Assembly: GCA_013001045.1 (NCBI GenBank)
Contig: JABDNG010000030.1
Location: forward strand, 1 to 44,202
Length of the DNA stretch: 44,202 bases
Direction of reading: 5' to 3'
Source: Woeseiaceae bacterium
Lineage (GTDB): Bacteria > Pseudomonadota > Gammaproteobacteria > Steroidobacterales > Woeseiaceae
The translations under genes and the position numbers were made by a program. A model generated the notes under the pieces. It was not told the origin of the DNA. It ran no database searches and saw nothing but the letters and a program-made list of their open reading frames with translations. This document shows, piece by piece, positions 17,501 to 25,554 of this stretch (position 1 is its first letter; every line of letters begins with the position of its first letter).

Positions 17501-18046
17501 CAGATCCAGGAGATCGGATTTTCGCTGTACACGGAACTCCTGGGACGCGCCGTCGAGTCACTGCGATCCGGCGAAGAGGCGGACCTTGAAGCGCCCCTGC
17601 ACGCCGGTGTCGATATCAACCTGCATATTCCCGCGTTATTGCCCGATGATTACGTACCGGACGTACACCTGCGCCTGATCCTTTACAAGCGAATCTCGGC
17701 GACTGAGTCCGCAGCTGAACTTCGCGAGTTGCAGGTAGAGTTAATTGACCGCTTCGGCTTGCTTCCCGACAGTGCTAAAAACCTGATGCGCATCGCTGCC
17801 ATCAAACAATCTGCGGCGGCGCTCGGCATCGAGAAAATCGACGCCGCAGACGGCGGCGGCTACCTCGTTTTCGGATCGGAGAGCCACATTGATCCTGTCG
17901 CGCTCGTGCAATTAGTGCAAAATGACAGCCGAAAATTCCGCCTGCAGGGCTCGCACCGGCTGCAGATTCGAGACGATCTATCGGACCTGGAGGCGCGATT
18001 CGTTATTATTGAGAACCTGTTGCGGGATCTTGCGGTCAAAGACTAG
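14546..18046 (+). CDS. mfd: Transcription-repair coupling factor Mfd
   Basis: Mfd removes RNA polymerase stalled at DNA lesions and recruits UvrA. The protein is about 1166 residues, the usual size. An N-terminal UvrB-like region (about 20-340) is followed by the CarD-like polymerase-interaction domain near 497-552 (VVHEEYGVGRYLG), the RecG-like translocase with Walker A GDVGFGKTEVA near 649, DEEHRFGV near 749 and the RGRVGRS motif. The C-terminal UvrA-regulating domain spans about 1025-1135. The start is uncertain: TTG 14546, TTG 14591 and ATG 14624 are in frame and none has a strong ribosome-binding site. An AT-rich TAATAAT at 14525-14531 could be a -10 box. Confidence 0.97.
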   Translation: MTTEAATPRLSSRPLSKTFLIAPATPMPAAGSPAGWGRLIGASAALAAAELAMSVERPVLILADDPRHADQLEADIRFFAGSDLPVAHFVEWETLPWDSFSPHQDIISQRLNVLAALPSMQRGIIIAAASVLQQRLPPVDYVAARSLSLSTGQTLHREDFTTSLVAAGYFRVPQVSEHGEFAVRGSLIDIFPMGADAPVRIDFFDDEIESLRFFSAETQLSGEKISRISILPAREVPLDADAIHRFRDRYRERFEGQPGKSRVYREVSDGIAHGGIEYYLPLFFESTATLIDYVPNNCVVMAPSELDSLLRQFWAEASERYELCSLDPERPILSVDETFVAPELVATELEKFAVIRYSARSLAEARNVVNHDTRLPPAMKIEARYEDAAATLMQFLQAFEGRVLFSTDSPGRREQLLDLLTGRSLDLVRVDDWQAFKAVGQRIGVTVAPVDNGVLLPGAGIAIISEQQLFGERTKSRRRKRQSDRDPETIIRQLNDLEPGSPVVHEEYGVGRYLGLITLETGGITAEFLHLEYADGDKLYVPVHALDLISRYTGASPDNAPLHRLGSDQWEKAKRRAIKRIRDVAAELLDIYARRAARRGHSFHWPETDYRSFESGFPFELTEDQAHTIEDVLEDLASDKAMDRVVCGDVGFGKTEVALRATFAAIHGGKQVAVLVPTTLLAQQHGHNFRDRFADWPIRVEVLSRFQTAKQVKDIVAGLRSGTVDVVIGTHRLLQHTKDFHDVGLVIVDEEHRFGVRHKEAIKSLRSEVDILTLTATPIPRTLNMALGGLREMSLITTPPAERLAVKTFVSEWNDVIIREACLREIKRGGQVYFIHNRVEDIGRIEQRLQKLVPEASIRIGHGQMPERELEQVMLDFYHRRFNVLLCTTIVESGIDVPTANTIIINRADRFGLAQLHQLRGRVGRSHHRAYAYLMAPPRNVMTADAIKRLEAIDSLEDLGSGFTLATHDLEIRGAGELLGDTQSGQIQEIGFSLYTELLGRAVESLRSGEEADLEAPLHAGVDINLHIPALLPDDYVPDVHLRLILYKRISATESAAELRELQVELIDRFGLLPDSAKNLMRIAAIKQSAAALGIEKIDAADGGGYLVFGSESHIDPVALVQLVQNDSRKFRLQGSHRLQIRDDLSDLEARFVIIENLLRDLAVKD

Positions 18047-18058
18047 GAATTCTTGAGG

Positions 18059-18841
18059 ATGATGCGCTTAATGCGAATGACAACGACATGGCTCCTGATA
18101 CTGATTCTGCCATTGGCCACGGCTCAGGCGCAGGATGCGGGTCTTGAGGAAGAAGCGGAAATCCGCCGCTACACGGTCGAGATGATCGTTTTCAAGTACG
18201 CCGAAGAAGTGTCGACCGGTACCGAGATCTTTCCGGGTGACACGCCACCACGCAGCGACTCATTACTCGAGGAGGCGTCCCTGCCGAGTGAGACGGTGTT
18301 GCGGGAAGTGGTGCCGGTACGCATACGCGATATCGAACTCGATTCGCTGACCTCTAGTGAGTTCACGATGGGCGATATCATGGACCGACTCAGGCGTCTT
18401 GAGGCGTACGATCCCGTCATGCATTTTGGCTGGACCCAGGCCACTTATCCCGAGGAAGAAACAGCGACGATCGAACTCGGTTCACTCGCACGGGTTCCGA
18501 GTGGATTCGATGGCACTCTGAAACTCTATTTGAGCCGCTTCCTGCACCTGGTGGTCGACCTGCAACTCAATGCGCCGGACTCAAGCAACGGCAACCCGCA
18601 ACGCAATGATCCTGTATCCACGTTCGGCGACGCTCGCACCCTCAACGAGTTCGGTACGATTGGCACGCAGGGACCAGTCCGCTATCGCATCAATGAAGAT
18701 CGTATCTTTCGCAGCGGGGAGCTGCGCTATTTCGATCATCCGAAATTCGGCGTACTCGCCAAGGTGACGCGCGTTGAAGAAACAGCCGAAGAATTGTTGG
18801 AACCCGAGGAAACCGAGTTACTCGGGTATCCCGCCGAGTAA
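18059..18841 (+). CDS. CsiV-family periplasmic protein
   Basis: The 260-residue protein starts with several Met residues, a hydrophobic signal segment (TTTWLLILILPLA) and an AQA cleavage site. The body has RYTVEMIVFKYAE near the mature N-terminus, GTLKLYLSRFLHLVVDLQL in the middle and RSGELRYFDHPKFGVLAKV near the end. This matches the CsiV family (PF10972), first described in Vibrio as a peptidoglycan-binding protein needed for cell-shape integrity. ATG 18059 is chosen because AGGA lies ten bases upstream; TTG 18053 also fits. It starts 12 bases after mfd and is probably co-transcribed. Its 3' end overlaps the convergent PAS/GGDEF gene by 24 bases. Confidence 0.82.
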   Translation: MMRLMRMTTTWLLILILPLATAQAQDAGLEEEAEIRRYTVEMIVFKYAEEVSTGTEIFPGDTPPRSDSLLEEASLPSETVLREVVPVRIRDIELDSLTSSEFTMGDIMDRLRRLEAYDPVMHFGWTQATYPEEETATIELGSLARVPSGFDGTLKLYLSRFLHLVVDLQLNAPDSSNGNPQRNDPVSTFGDARTLNEFGTIGTQGPVRYRINEDRIFRSGELRYFDHPKFGVLAKVTRVEETAEELLEPEETELLGYPAE

Positions 18842-19702
18842 GTCGTCCAGAAAGTCGTGGGCGCCTCGCTCTTCGTTGCGCGCATCCACGACCGTCACGT
18901 CGAATGTCGCCGTGACGAACTTCGAAGCAGTGGAACGGGGATGGTGCAACCCCAGTTCGCGGATGGCCGTAGAAATCCGGCCGGCGAATTCGCGCACGCC
19001 GCTCTCGTCCGATGCGTGTGACAAAACGACAAATTGTGCGCCGCCCGGCCTTGCCACTACGTCACTGGCACGACGTAAACACCGTTTGATCGCCTGGCCG
19101 GCGCGACGCAGGCAGGTATCGGCAGCGTGTCGCCCGAACACGTCGGCGTAGGCATCAAACTCATCGAGCGTGAAGGTCACCAGGGAGAGTTGGCTTTCTT
19201 CCCTGGCAGCGACCGCCCAGTCATGCTCGAAAACCTCGGCAAATGCGCGCCCGTTCAGAACGCCGGTTACCGGATCGTCACGCGATAAATCGCGAATACG
19301 GCGTTTGGCCTTGAGCAATGCCTGGTGCATTTCGGCACTTTCCGCGGGGCCGGCCGCGGCTCCGCTGCGCCAGAAGGCCGAGAAGAACCGTGCCGACTTG
19401 TCTTTGGGAAGTACCAAAGGCTTGATAACCAGCAAGTACTCGCGATTGTTGAATTCGACCGGAAAACTCGTCTCCTGCTGCGAGCGCACGGATTCGCTGA
19501 CCTCGATGGCAATGTCTCGTCCTGCGAGTTCCTCGACAACGTCTGCGAACGGTTTCTTGAGAATATCTTTACGACCGATGCGCTCGAACGCCGGGTTGGC
19601 CAATACCACCGGCCAATCCGGCTGATCGACGCGAACGACGACGAGTGGATCCGTCGTCGCCGCAATAATCTGCTCGAGGATGTTTCGATTGAGCGATTTC
19701 AT
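18818..19702 (-). CDS. PAS-GGDEF protein with degenerate active site, probable c-di-GMP receptor
   Basis: The 294-residue protein has an N-terminal PAS domain (about residues 8-105), a linker helix (122-142) and a GGDEF domain beginning DDPVTGVLNGRAF near 142. The signature motif is GGAQF (220-224) instead of GGDEF, so the catalytic acidic pair is lost. The metal-binding Asp of the DxD element is replaced (FTLDEF near 177-182) and the FKxxND stretch is changed. Diguanylate cyclase activity is therefore very unlikely. The inhibitory-site RxxD is intact (RASD, 211-214), as in PelD-type receptors that bind c-di-GMP without making it. No membrane segment is seen. It follows mtiP after ten bases and ends the long minus-strand gene run. 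Confidence 0.88.
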   Translation of the reverse strand: MKSLNRNILEQIIAATTDPLVVVRVDQPDWPVVLANPAFERIGRKDILKKPFADVVEELAGRDIAIEVSESVRSQQETSFPVEFNNREYLLVIKPLVLPKDKSARFFSAFWRSGAAAGPAESAEMHQALLKAKRRIRDLSRDDPVTGVLNGRAFAEVFEHDWAVAAREESQLSLVTFTLDEFDAYADVFGRHAADTCLRRAGQAIKRCLRRASDVVARPGGAQFVVLSHASDESGVREFAGRISTAIRELGLHHPRSTASKFVTATFDVTVVDARNEERGAHDFLDDLLGGIPE

Positions 19703-19712
19703 AATCCGGTAA

Positions 19713-20453
19713 TCATGCCTGTTTGAAGAACTGCTGCAGCAGTTTCATTGATTGCGCGCGGGCCGACGCCGTGTTCGATGCAACGTCCGCGTGTATCGGT
19801 GTGTCCCCGCGCCCCGCGGCGCGGTTTACGATCAGCGCGAGACAGGCATATCGTAGCCCGAGTTCGCGTGCAATCGCGGCCTCTGGCATCGCCGTCATTC
19901 CAACATAGTCGGCACCATCGCGTTCAAGTCGATCGACTTCGGCCGCCGTTTCCAGTCGCGGGCCCTGGGTAGCCGCGTAGACGCCGCCATCATGGCAGTC
20001 GAGACTTGCGGCAGCGGCTGCGAGCAATAACGCTCGTCTGAGGTCCGCGGAAAACGGCTCGGTAAATTCAATGTGCTCGACGACGCCGTCGCTGCCGTCG
20101 AAAATCGTATGGGCACGTCCCCACGTGTAGTCGATAATCTGGTCCGGAACAGCGATTTCACCGGATTGCCGGAGATCCGAGACCACGCCCACCGTGCACA
20201 ATGCAATCACACTGTCCGCCCCAAGCGCTTGCAAAGCGGCGAGATTAGCGCGGTAGTTGATTGCATGCGGTGGAATCGAATGGCCATCGCCGTGTCGCGC
20301 GAGCGACAATAGCGCGCATCCCTCGAGTGTGATCGTGTGCACCGCTGCAGAGGCTTCACCGAAACGCGTTGTGGGTTGCTGGCCCTCGCCCTCGCCGACC
20401 AACGATGGGAATCCGCTGCCAACCATTACCGCGAATTTTGAATTTGTTGTCAT
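19713..20453 (-). CDS. S-methyl-5'-thioinosine phosphorylase
   Basis: A 246-residue purine phosphorylase of the MTAP/PNP family. ARHGDGHSIPPHAINYRAN, ATQGPRLETAAEV, RLERDGADYVGMT and MPEAAIARELGL follow closely the Pseudomonas aeruginosa PA3004 type, which cleaves methylthioinosine after deamination of methylthioadenosine. The N-terminal phosphate-loop is VGSGF rather than the usual GGTGL. Role: purine and methionine salvage from polyamine synthesis. It lies twelve bases after nagZ, a common neighbour pair in gammaproteobacteria. Confidence 0.88.
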   Translation of the reverse strand: MTTNSKFAVMVGSGFPSLVGEGEGQQPTTRFGEASAAVHTITLEGCALLSLARHGDGHSIPPHAINYRANLAALQALGADSVIALCTVGVVSDLRQSGEIAVPDQIIDYTWGRAHTIFDGSDGVVEHIEFTEPFSADLRRALLLAAAAASLDCHDGGVYAATQGPRLETAAEVDRLERDGADYVGMTAMPEAAIARELGLRYACLALIVNRAAGRGDTPIHADVASNTASARAQSMKLLQQFFKQA

Positions 20454-20465
20454 TCTTTCCCTGGT

Positions 20466-21512
20466 TCAGGCATCCAGATGCAGTTCGGGCCGCTCACTCC
20501 AGCGCGCAAACTGTTTGTTGATCGACTGCCATTCCTCGCTCGCAAGCAAGGACTCTCGCAGCGGATGGCCCGTACCGTGCAATCGCGCCAACCGTACCAG
20601 CGACAACGGATTCGAGTAGTCCGCCAATGCATCCACCGCCTTATGTGCCGCGTCTCGATCGTTGCACACCAGGATCATGTCACAGCCCGCGTCCAGCGCC
20701 AGTTTTGCCCGCTCCGCCATCGAGCCATAGTCGCGTGTCGCCTTCATACTGAGGTCGTCACAGAATACCGCACCGCCGAAGCCGATCCGGGAACGCAGTT
20801 CACGTTGTATCCAATACTCGGAAAAGCCGGCTGGCAGGGCATCCATAGCCGCGTAAATGATATGGGCCAGCATGACGCCGGCCAGCGCGCCATTGCCGAT
20901 CAGACGCTCATACGGCCGCATGTCGTCGAGGACCAGTCCGTATTCGCGCCGGTCGATTGGCAATTTCAGGTGAGAATCGGCCAACACGGCGCCGTGGCCC
21001 GGAAAATGCTTACCGACGGCCGCCATCCCGGCACTCCGCAAGCCGCGTGCAAAGGCACTAGCCAGTTCGCCGACGACGTCGGGCTTGTTGTGAAAAGCGC
21101 GGTTGCCAATGATTTCACTAACGCCCCAGTCGAGGTCGAGACAGGGCGCGAAGCATAAGTCGATGCCAACGGCACGAAGTTCCGAGCCGATCATCCAGCC
21201 GGCCTCGCGCGCTGCGCGATGTCCAGACTCGTTGTCCCGGTCGTATTCGCGCCCGATGCGCCGCATTGGGGGAATTGCCGTGAAGCCGTCGCGGAAGCGC
21301 TGCACGCGCCCGCCTTCGTGATCAACGGCGATTAGCAACGGCGGACTGCGTATCGCGCGAATGTCTGCGACGAGGTCAGCAATTTGTTGCGGAGATTCGA
21401 AATTGCGAGTGAACAGAATGACACCGCCGACCGCGGGCTCTCTCAGAAGATCGCGGTCAGCAGGACTCAGGTGCAGTCCGTCAATATCCAGCATCACGGG
21501 CCCTAATGACAT
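20466..21512 (-). CDS. nagZ: Beta-N-acetylhexosaminidase NagZ
   Basis: NagZ removes N-acetylglucosamine from 1,6-anhydromuropeptides in the cytosol during peptidoglycan recycling. The 348-residue GH3 protein has VMLDIDGLHL at the N-terminus, VDHEGGRVQRFR, AVGKHFPGHG followed by the D-S-H acid/base triad region (LADSHL), and the nucleophile Asp in CDDLSMKA. ATG 21512 is chosen over the upstream GTG 21539 because GAGG lies eight bases before it and the longer form overlaps rlmD. No signal peptide, as expected. Confidence 0.96.
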   Translation of the reverse strand: MSLGPVMLDIDGLHLSPADRDLLREPAVGGVILFTRNFESPQQIADLVADIRAIRSPPLLIAVDHEGGRVQRFRDGFTAIPPMRRIGREYDRDNESGHRAAREAGWMIGSELRAVGIDLCFAPCLDLDWGVSEIIGNRAFHNKPDVVGELASAFARGLRSAGMAAVGKHFPGHGAVLADSHLKLPIDRREYGLVLDDMRPYERLIGNGALAGVMLAHIIYAAMDALPAGFSEYWIQRELRSRIGFGGAVFCDDLSMKATRDYGSMAERAKLALDAGCDMILVCNDRDAAHKAVDALADYSNPLSLVRLARLHGTGHPLRESLLASEEWQSINKQFARWSERPELHLDA

Positions 21513-21535
21513 CCGCTGTGCCTCGCAGGTTGCAG

Positions 21536-22855
21536 TCACGTTTTCGTAAATATCGCGATAGATTCTACATGGGCTGTGTGCGGGAACATATCAATGATGC
21601 CTGCCGTATCGAGCGTGTAACCCTGTTCATGGACCAGCAACCCGGCGTCACGCGCCAGCGTGCCCGGATGGCAGGACACATAGACGATCCGCTCCGGACC
21701 GAAAAGATGCATCCGACTCACGACCTCAGCCGCGCCGCTACGCGCTGGATCCAGCAGCATGCGGTCCCACCCTGCTTTGATCCAGGCTTCAGTGCCATCG
21801 ATCTTGCCCAGGTCGGCAACGCGAAATTCGGCGTTTGTCAGATCGTTACGGCGCGCGTTTTCGGCGGCGCGTGCAACAAGGCTGGCCTCGCCTTCAACAC
21901 CCAGAACGGTTCCGGCACGTCGTGCGATCGGTAAGGAGAAATTGCCGATACCACAGTACAGGTCCAGCACACGATCGTCGGCGTCGATTTGCAGCTGCTC
22001 CACCGCGAAATGCACCATGCGGTCGTTGATCTCGCGGTTTACCTGCACGAAGTCGATCGGTTCGAAAGCGACCTTGATACCGAATTCGCCAAGCATGTAA
22101 TAAAGCGGCTCATTCGCCGACGACGGGTAGAGAAGTGCCACCGAATTCGGCCCGCCGGGTTGTAAGTAAATGCGCACATTCTTTAGTTCGCCGAATGCAC
22201 ACAGCGCGGCTTTGTCGTCATCGGTCGGCGTATCGAGCACGCGAAAAACAAGCGCGACGACATTGTCTGCCACGGCAACTTCGATTTGCGGAAGGCGTGC
22301 GCGGATAGAAAGCCGTCCTATCAATTCACTTAAGCCGTCGATCATATCGTCGACGGGCTTTGCCAGTACTTCACAACGATGCATGTCCGTGATGAACGGC
22401 GCGTGACGTTCGCGGAATCCGACCAGTGTCCGACCTTTGGCCGGAACGTGTTTAACGGCGAGCCGCGCCCGCCGGCGATAGTGCCACTCCGGACCCGTCA
22501 TTGGCGGTAACCAATTCCGAGGTTCGACCTTGCCGATGCGTTCAAGGTTGTCGCGCAGCGTCTGTGCCTTGATATCCCGTTGGTGTTGTGGCGTTACATG
22601 CTGCAATGAACAACCGCCACAGCGGCCAAACGCCTCGCAGCGTGCGTCGATGCGATCGGATGATGCCTCTATGACCTCAAGCAATTCGGCTTCATCAAAA
22701 TTTCGGCGGGACTTGCGACGAATAAATTGTACGGTCTCGCCCGCCAGGGCACCGGCGACGAACGTTTTCTTGCCATCGATGCCCGCGATACCGCGGCCGT
22801 CGTGCGTCACCGATTCGATTCTTGCCGTTTCCGGCTCGCGTCGTCGCCTGGCCAT
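21536..22855 (-). CDS. rlmD: 23S rRNA (uracil-1939-C5)-methyltransferase RlmD
   Basis: This 439-residue SAM-dependent enzyme methylates U1939 of 23S rRNA. An N-terminal TRAM domain (about 5-60) precedes the Fe-S cluster cysteines C73, C79 and C82 in ARCEAFGRCGGC, with a fourth Cys in HRCEVL. The SAM motif DLYCGIGNFSLP and the catalytic Cys in SCHPGTLARD are present. The arrangement is that of RlmD/RumA rather than RlmC. The gene lies nine bases after the exonuclease gene. Confidence 0.95.
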   Translation of the reverse strand: MARRRREPETARIESVTHDGRGIAGIDGKKTFVAGALAGETVQFIRRKSRRNFDEAELLEVIEASSDRIDARCEAFGRCGGCSLQHVTPQHQRDIKAQTLRDNLERIGKVEPRNWLPPMTGPEWHYRRRARLAVKHVPAKGRTLVGFRERHAPFITDMHRCEVLAKPVDDMIDGLSELIGRLSIRARLPQIEVAVADNVVALVFRVLDTPTDDDKAALCAFGELKNVRIYLQPGGPNSVALLYPSSANEPLYYMLGEFGIKVAFEPIDFVQVNREINDRMVHFAVEQLQIDADDRVLDLYCGIGNFSLPIARRAGTVLGVEGEASLVARAAENARRNDLTNAEFRVADLGKIDGTEAWIKAGWDRMLLDPARSGAAEVVSRMHLFGPERIVYVSCHPGTLARDAGLLVHEQGYTLDTAGIIDMFPHTAHVESIAIFTKT

Positions 22856-22864
22856 GAACTTTTC

Positions 22865-23635
22865 TTACGCGGTCCAGGCCGCCAGGAATTCGTTCAGGTG
22901 TTCGTGATCCATCTTCTCGAGCGTGGACCTGACCAGTGCGTACTCGCGCTGCAGGCCCTTTTCATCCAGGTTGCCGCGCATGAATTCGAAGCGCAAAAAG
23001 ACCAGCCACGTATTCAGGACATCAGTCTCGCAATAATCGCGAATCTTCTTGATACCGCCCTCACGATACGTATCCCATACTTTGTCGCCACTCATGCCCA
23101 GCTTGCCGGGAAAGCCAAGCATCACCGCCATCTGATCCAGGCTGGCACGGCCTCTGGGCTGGAATCCTGCGATGACGTCCATGAGATCGACATGCCGCCA
23201 GTGGAAGCGGCTCAGGTAATTATTCCACTTGAAATCCCGGTCGCCATCGCCAATCTCCCAGTAACGTGGTGCCTGGATGCCGTGCCTGAGCGCGCGGTAA
23301 TGCAATACAGGAAGGTCGAAGCCGCCACCATTCCAGGATACGAGGTCCGGCGTGTAACGTTCGATACCGTCGAAAAAGCGCTGCACGATCTCGGCTTCAT
23401 CGGAATCCGCGTCGCCGAGACTCCAGACTTTGAAGGTATCCGCCGTCCGAAATGTGACGGAAATAGCGACGATACGGTGCTGATGGAGCGGTAGAAAGTC
23501 CGTCCCCGCCGACTGCTGTCGCTTGAACATCATCGCGGTTGCGATGTCGTCATCGGCCAGGCCGTCCAGGTCCCAAAAACGACGGCCAAACTCGACGTCC
23601 GGAACCGTTTCTATATCGAAAGAGAAGCAATGCAT
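22865..23635 (-). CDS. Predicted 3'-5' exonuclease, PolB-like (PF10108)
   Basis: A 256-residue DnaQ-like-fold nuclease. Exo I has FDIETVPD with the metal-binding DxE near residue 7, Exo II is VSWNGGGFDLPVL, and Exo III has DYCETDVLNTWLV. This is the pattern of the DNA_pol_B_exo2 family, stand-alone proofreading-type exonucleases of unknown specific role. It sits between acpS (six-base gap) and rlmD (nine-base gap), consistent with co-transcription. Confidence 0.88.
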   Translation of the reverse strand: MHCFSFDIETVPDVEFGRRFWDLDGLADDDIATAMMFKRQQSAGTDFLPLHQHRIVAISVTFRTADTFKVWSLGDADSDEAEIVQRFFDGIERYTPDLVSWNGGGFDLPVLHYRALRHGIQAPRYWEIGDGDRDFKWNNYLSRFHWRHVDLMDVIAGFQPRGRASLDQMAVMLGFPGKLGMSGDKVWDTYREGGIKKIRDYCETDVLNTWLVFLRFEFMRGNLDEKGLQREYALVRSTLEKMDHEHLNEFLAAWTA

Positions 23636-23641
23636 AACGTG

Positions 23642-24040
23642 CTACAACCTTGTTGGTTCGTTGGCTTTTTCGACAACGGCAAACGCGAGTACAAGACCGG
23701 CGTCGTCGGTCAGGCTAACATGGCCGTCACCGACCCCCAGTCTGTCGCAAACTCGCCGACCTCGCTCCGACCAGGTGACAATCGGCCTGCCCCAATCGTT
23801 ATTCAGGATGCCAACATCGCGCAGCCATACTCCATGCGCAAAACCGGTGCCCATTGCCTTGACGGTCGCTTCCTTGCCGGCAAAGCGCATCGCGAGAAAG
23901 CGGACCGGCTGTTTGCTGACCCGAAACAGTTCAATTTCCTGCTGCATCAATATCCGGCGAACAAAATGTTCGCCAAAACGATCGTAGATCCCCTGAACAC
24001 GGGATAACTCGACGATGTCGGTGCCAACGCCGAAAATCAC
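23642..24040 (-). CDS. acpS: Holo-[acyl-carrier-protein] synthase AcpS
   Basis: AcpS transfers 4'-phosphopantetheine from CoA to apo-ACP, activating fatty acid synthesis. The 132-residue protein has GVGTDIVELSRV with the Mg-binding Asp8, RFAGKEATVKAMGTG with Glu57, and the C-terminal VSLTDD segment. The order pdxJ-acpS is the standard gammaproteobacterial arrangement, with a seven-base gap. Confidence 0.96.
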   Translation of the reverse strand: MIFGVGTDIVELSRVQGIYDRFGEHFVRRILMQQEIELFRVSKQPVRFLAMRFAGKEATVKAMGTGFAHGVWLRDVGILNNDWGRPIVTWSERGRRVCDRLGVGDGHVSLTDDAGLVLAFAVVEKANEPTRL

Positions 24041-24047
24041 CGCCCAG

Positions 24048-24806
24048 TCACCGTAAACGCGCTTCGAGCATGAGTCGTTTCATTTCGGCGACGGCCATAC
24101 CCATGCCATCGAATACCGCCCGCGCGACAATCGCATGGCCGATGTTCAGTTCGACAATTTCATCGATACTCGCGATTGCTGCAACATTCCGGTAATGCAG
24201 CCCATGGCCCGCGTTAATAACCAGACCCAGACTGTGTCCGTAGCGCGCCGCCCCGGCGATGCGCGCCAGCTCCGACTGCTGTTCGTCACCGTCCGTATCG
24301 GCGTATCGGCCCGTATGTAATTCAATGGCAGGGGCACCAACCGCGGCTGCCGCGTCGAGTTGTTCATGATCGGGATCGATGAACAACGATACCCGGATCT
24401 TGTGTTTCGCCAGGTGTTCGCAGGCAGCGCGGATCTTGTCCGGTTGCGCGGTGACATCGAGACCGCCCTCGGTCGTCAACTCCTCTCTCTTTTCCGGTAC
24501 GAGGCAACAATCGGATGGCTGGACGCGAGCTGCGATATCGAGCATTTCATCAGTCACCGCCATTTCGAGGTTCATGCGCGTCCGCATCACGGCCTTGATG
24601 GCATCGAGGTCGCTGTCCTGGATGTGACGACGATCCTCGCGCAAGTGGACCGTAATACTATCGGCCCCGGCCTGTTCGGCGATGTAGGCAGCCTCGGCCG
24701 GTCGCGGATAAGGCGTGCCGCGTGCCTCACGCAAGGTTGCGACATGGTCGATGTTGACGCCAAGATAAATGGGGCTCGATTCATTCACTTTCGGGATTCC
24801 GCTCAT
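24048..24806 (-). CDS. pdxJ: Pyridoxine 5'-phosphate synthase PdxJ
   Basis: PdxJ condenses 1-deoxyxylulose 5-phosphate with 3-amino-2-oxopropyl phosphate to make pyridoxine 5'-phosphate. Motifs are [16 protein letters not shown] at the N-terminus, [29 protein letters not shown] and [11 protein letters not shown]. The frame begins at TTG 24818; I prefer ATG 24806 (252 residues), though a GTG at 24788 is also possible. The start overlaps the end of recO by 26 bases, so the two are translationally linked. Confidence 0.95.
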   Translation of the reverse strand: MSGIPKVNESSPIYLGVNIDHVATLREARGTPYPRPAEAAYIAEQAGADSITVHLREDRRHIQDSDLDAIKAVMRTRMNLEMAVTDEMLDIAARVQPSDCCLVPEKREELTTEGGLDVTAQPDKIRAACEHLAKHKIRVSLFIDPDHEQLDAAAAVGAPAIELHTGRYADTDGDEQQSELARIAGAARYGHSLGLVINAGHGLHYRNVAAIASIDEIVELNIGHAIVARAVFDGMGMAVAEMKRLMLEARLR

Positions 24807-25539
24807 CGGGGGTCGCAATTCTACCGCGATGCAACTCCATCAGCACCTTGCGGCTCTTTAATTTTTTTCCGCCCAGATGATGCGCGATGATCGCGCGGAG
24901 CAAGCGGTTCGCAGCCCGTAATACGGCGGGATCATCAAATTCCTGTGACTGTACCGACAATAGCGCAGCCCCTGAAAATACCATCGGTCCCTCCGTTCGA
25001 CCTACCGGGACCGGCCCCTGCTCCATACGATAGTCATAGTGCTGCTCTGGATCCAGCTGCCGCTGCGTCCCAGATTCCTGTCGGAAATTGACGGCGTACC
25101 CCAACAAACTCAGTAATTCGAGCTCGAATGATCGTAAGGAAACGGCGATGTTCGAGGTCGAGCCCAGCACCGAGATGACTTCCCTGTAAAGCGCAAATAT
25201 TTCCGGTTGTGGGTCATGCCGATGCAGGAAATTCAACAACAATTCGTTGACGTAAAACGCCGACAATATGCCGTCCCCGCGTATGCCAACGGGGGGGCCT
25301 GCCGCTTCGGCTCCTGTCAGGGTCCCAAGGTCTGATCGCGCGACCCACGAAACATTGAGCGGAAGGAATGGACGCAATACGCCGGCCAGGCGCGACTTCG
25401 AGCCCCGGCTACCGCGCGCGACGAGCGCAATCTTGCCGTGGTCACGCGTAACAATGTCCAGGATCTGGCTGGAATCGCGGAACGGCCGATGATGTAACAG
25501 GTAGGCCGGCTGCTGTTGCACGCGCCTTGGCGTCGTCAT
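24781..25539 (-). CDS. recO: DNA repair protein RecO
   Basis: RecO acts with RecR to load RecA on SSB-coated single-stranded DNA at gaps. The 252-residue protein has an N-terminal OB fold ([16 protein letters not shown], then [13 protein letters not shown]) and an alpha-helical C-terminal domain with [13 protein letters not shown] and [18 protein letters not shown]. The C4 zinc site of some RecO proteins is not seen, as in many gammaproteobacteria. It lies 15 bases after era. Confidence 0.94.
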   Translation of the reverse strand: MTTPRRVQQQPAYLLHHRPFRDSSQILDIVTRDHGKIALVARGSRGSKSRLAGVLRPFLPLNVSWVARSDLGTLTGAEAAGPPVGIRGDGILSAFYVNELLLNFLHRHDPQPEIFALYREVISVLGSTSNIAVSLRSFELELLSLLGYAVNFRQESGTQRQLDPEQHYDYRMEQGPVPVGRTEGPMVFSGAALLSVQSQEFDDPAVLRAANRLLRAIIAHHLGGKKLKSRKVLMELHRGRIATPDERNPESE

Positions 25540-25554
25540 AAGTTCGCAAGAAGG

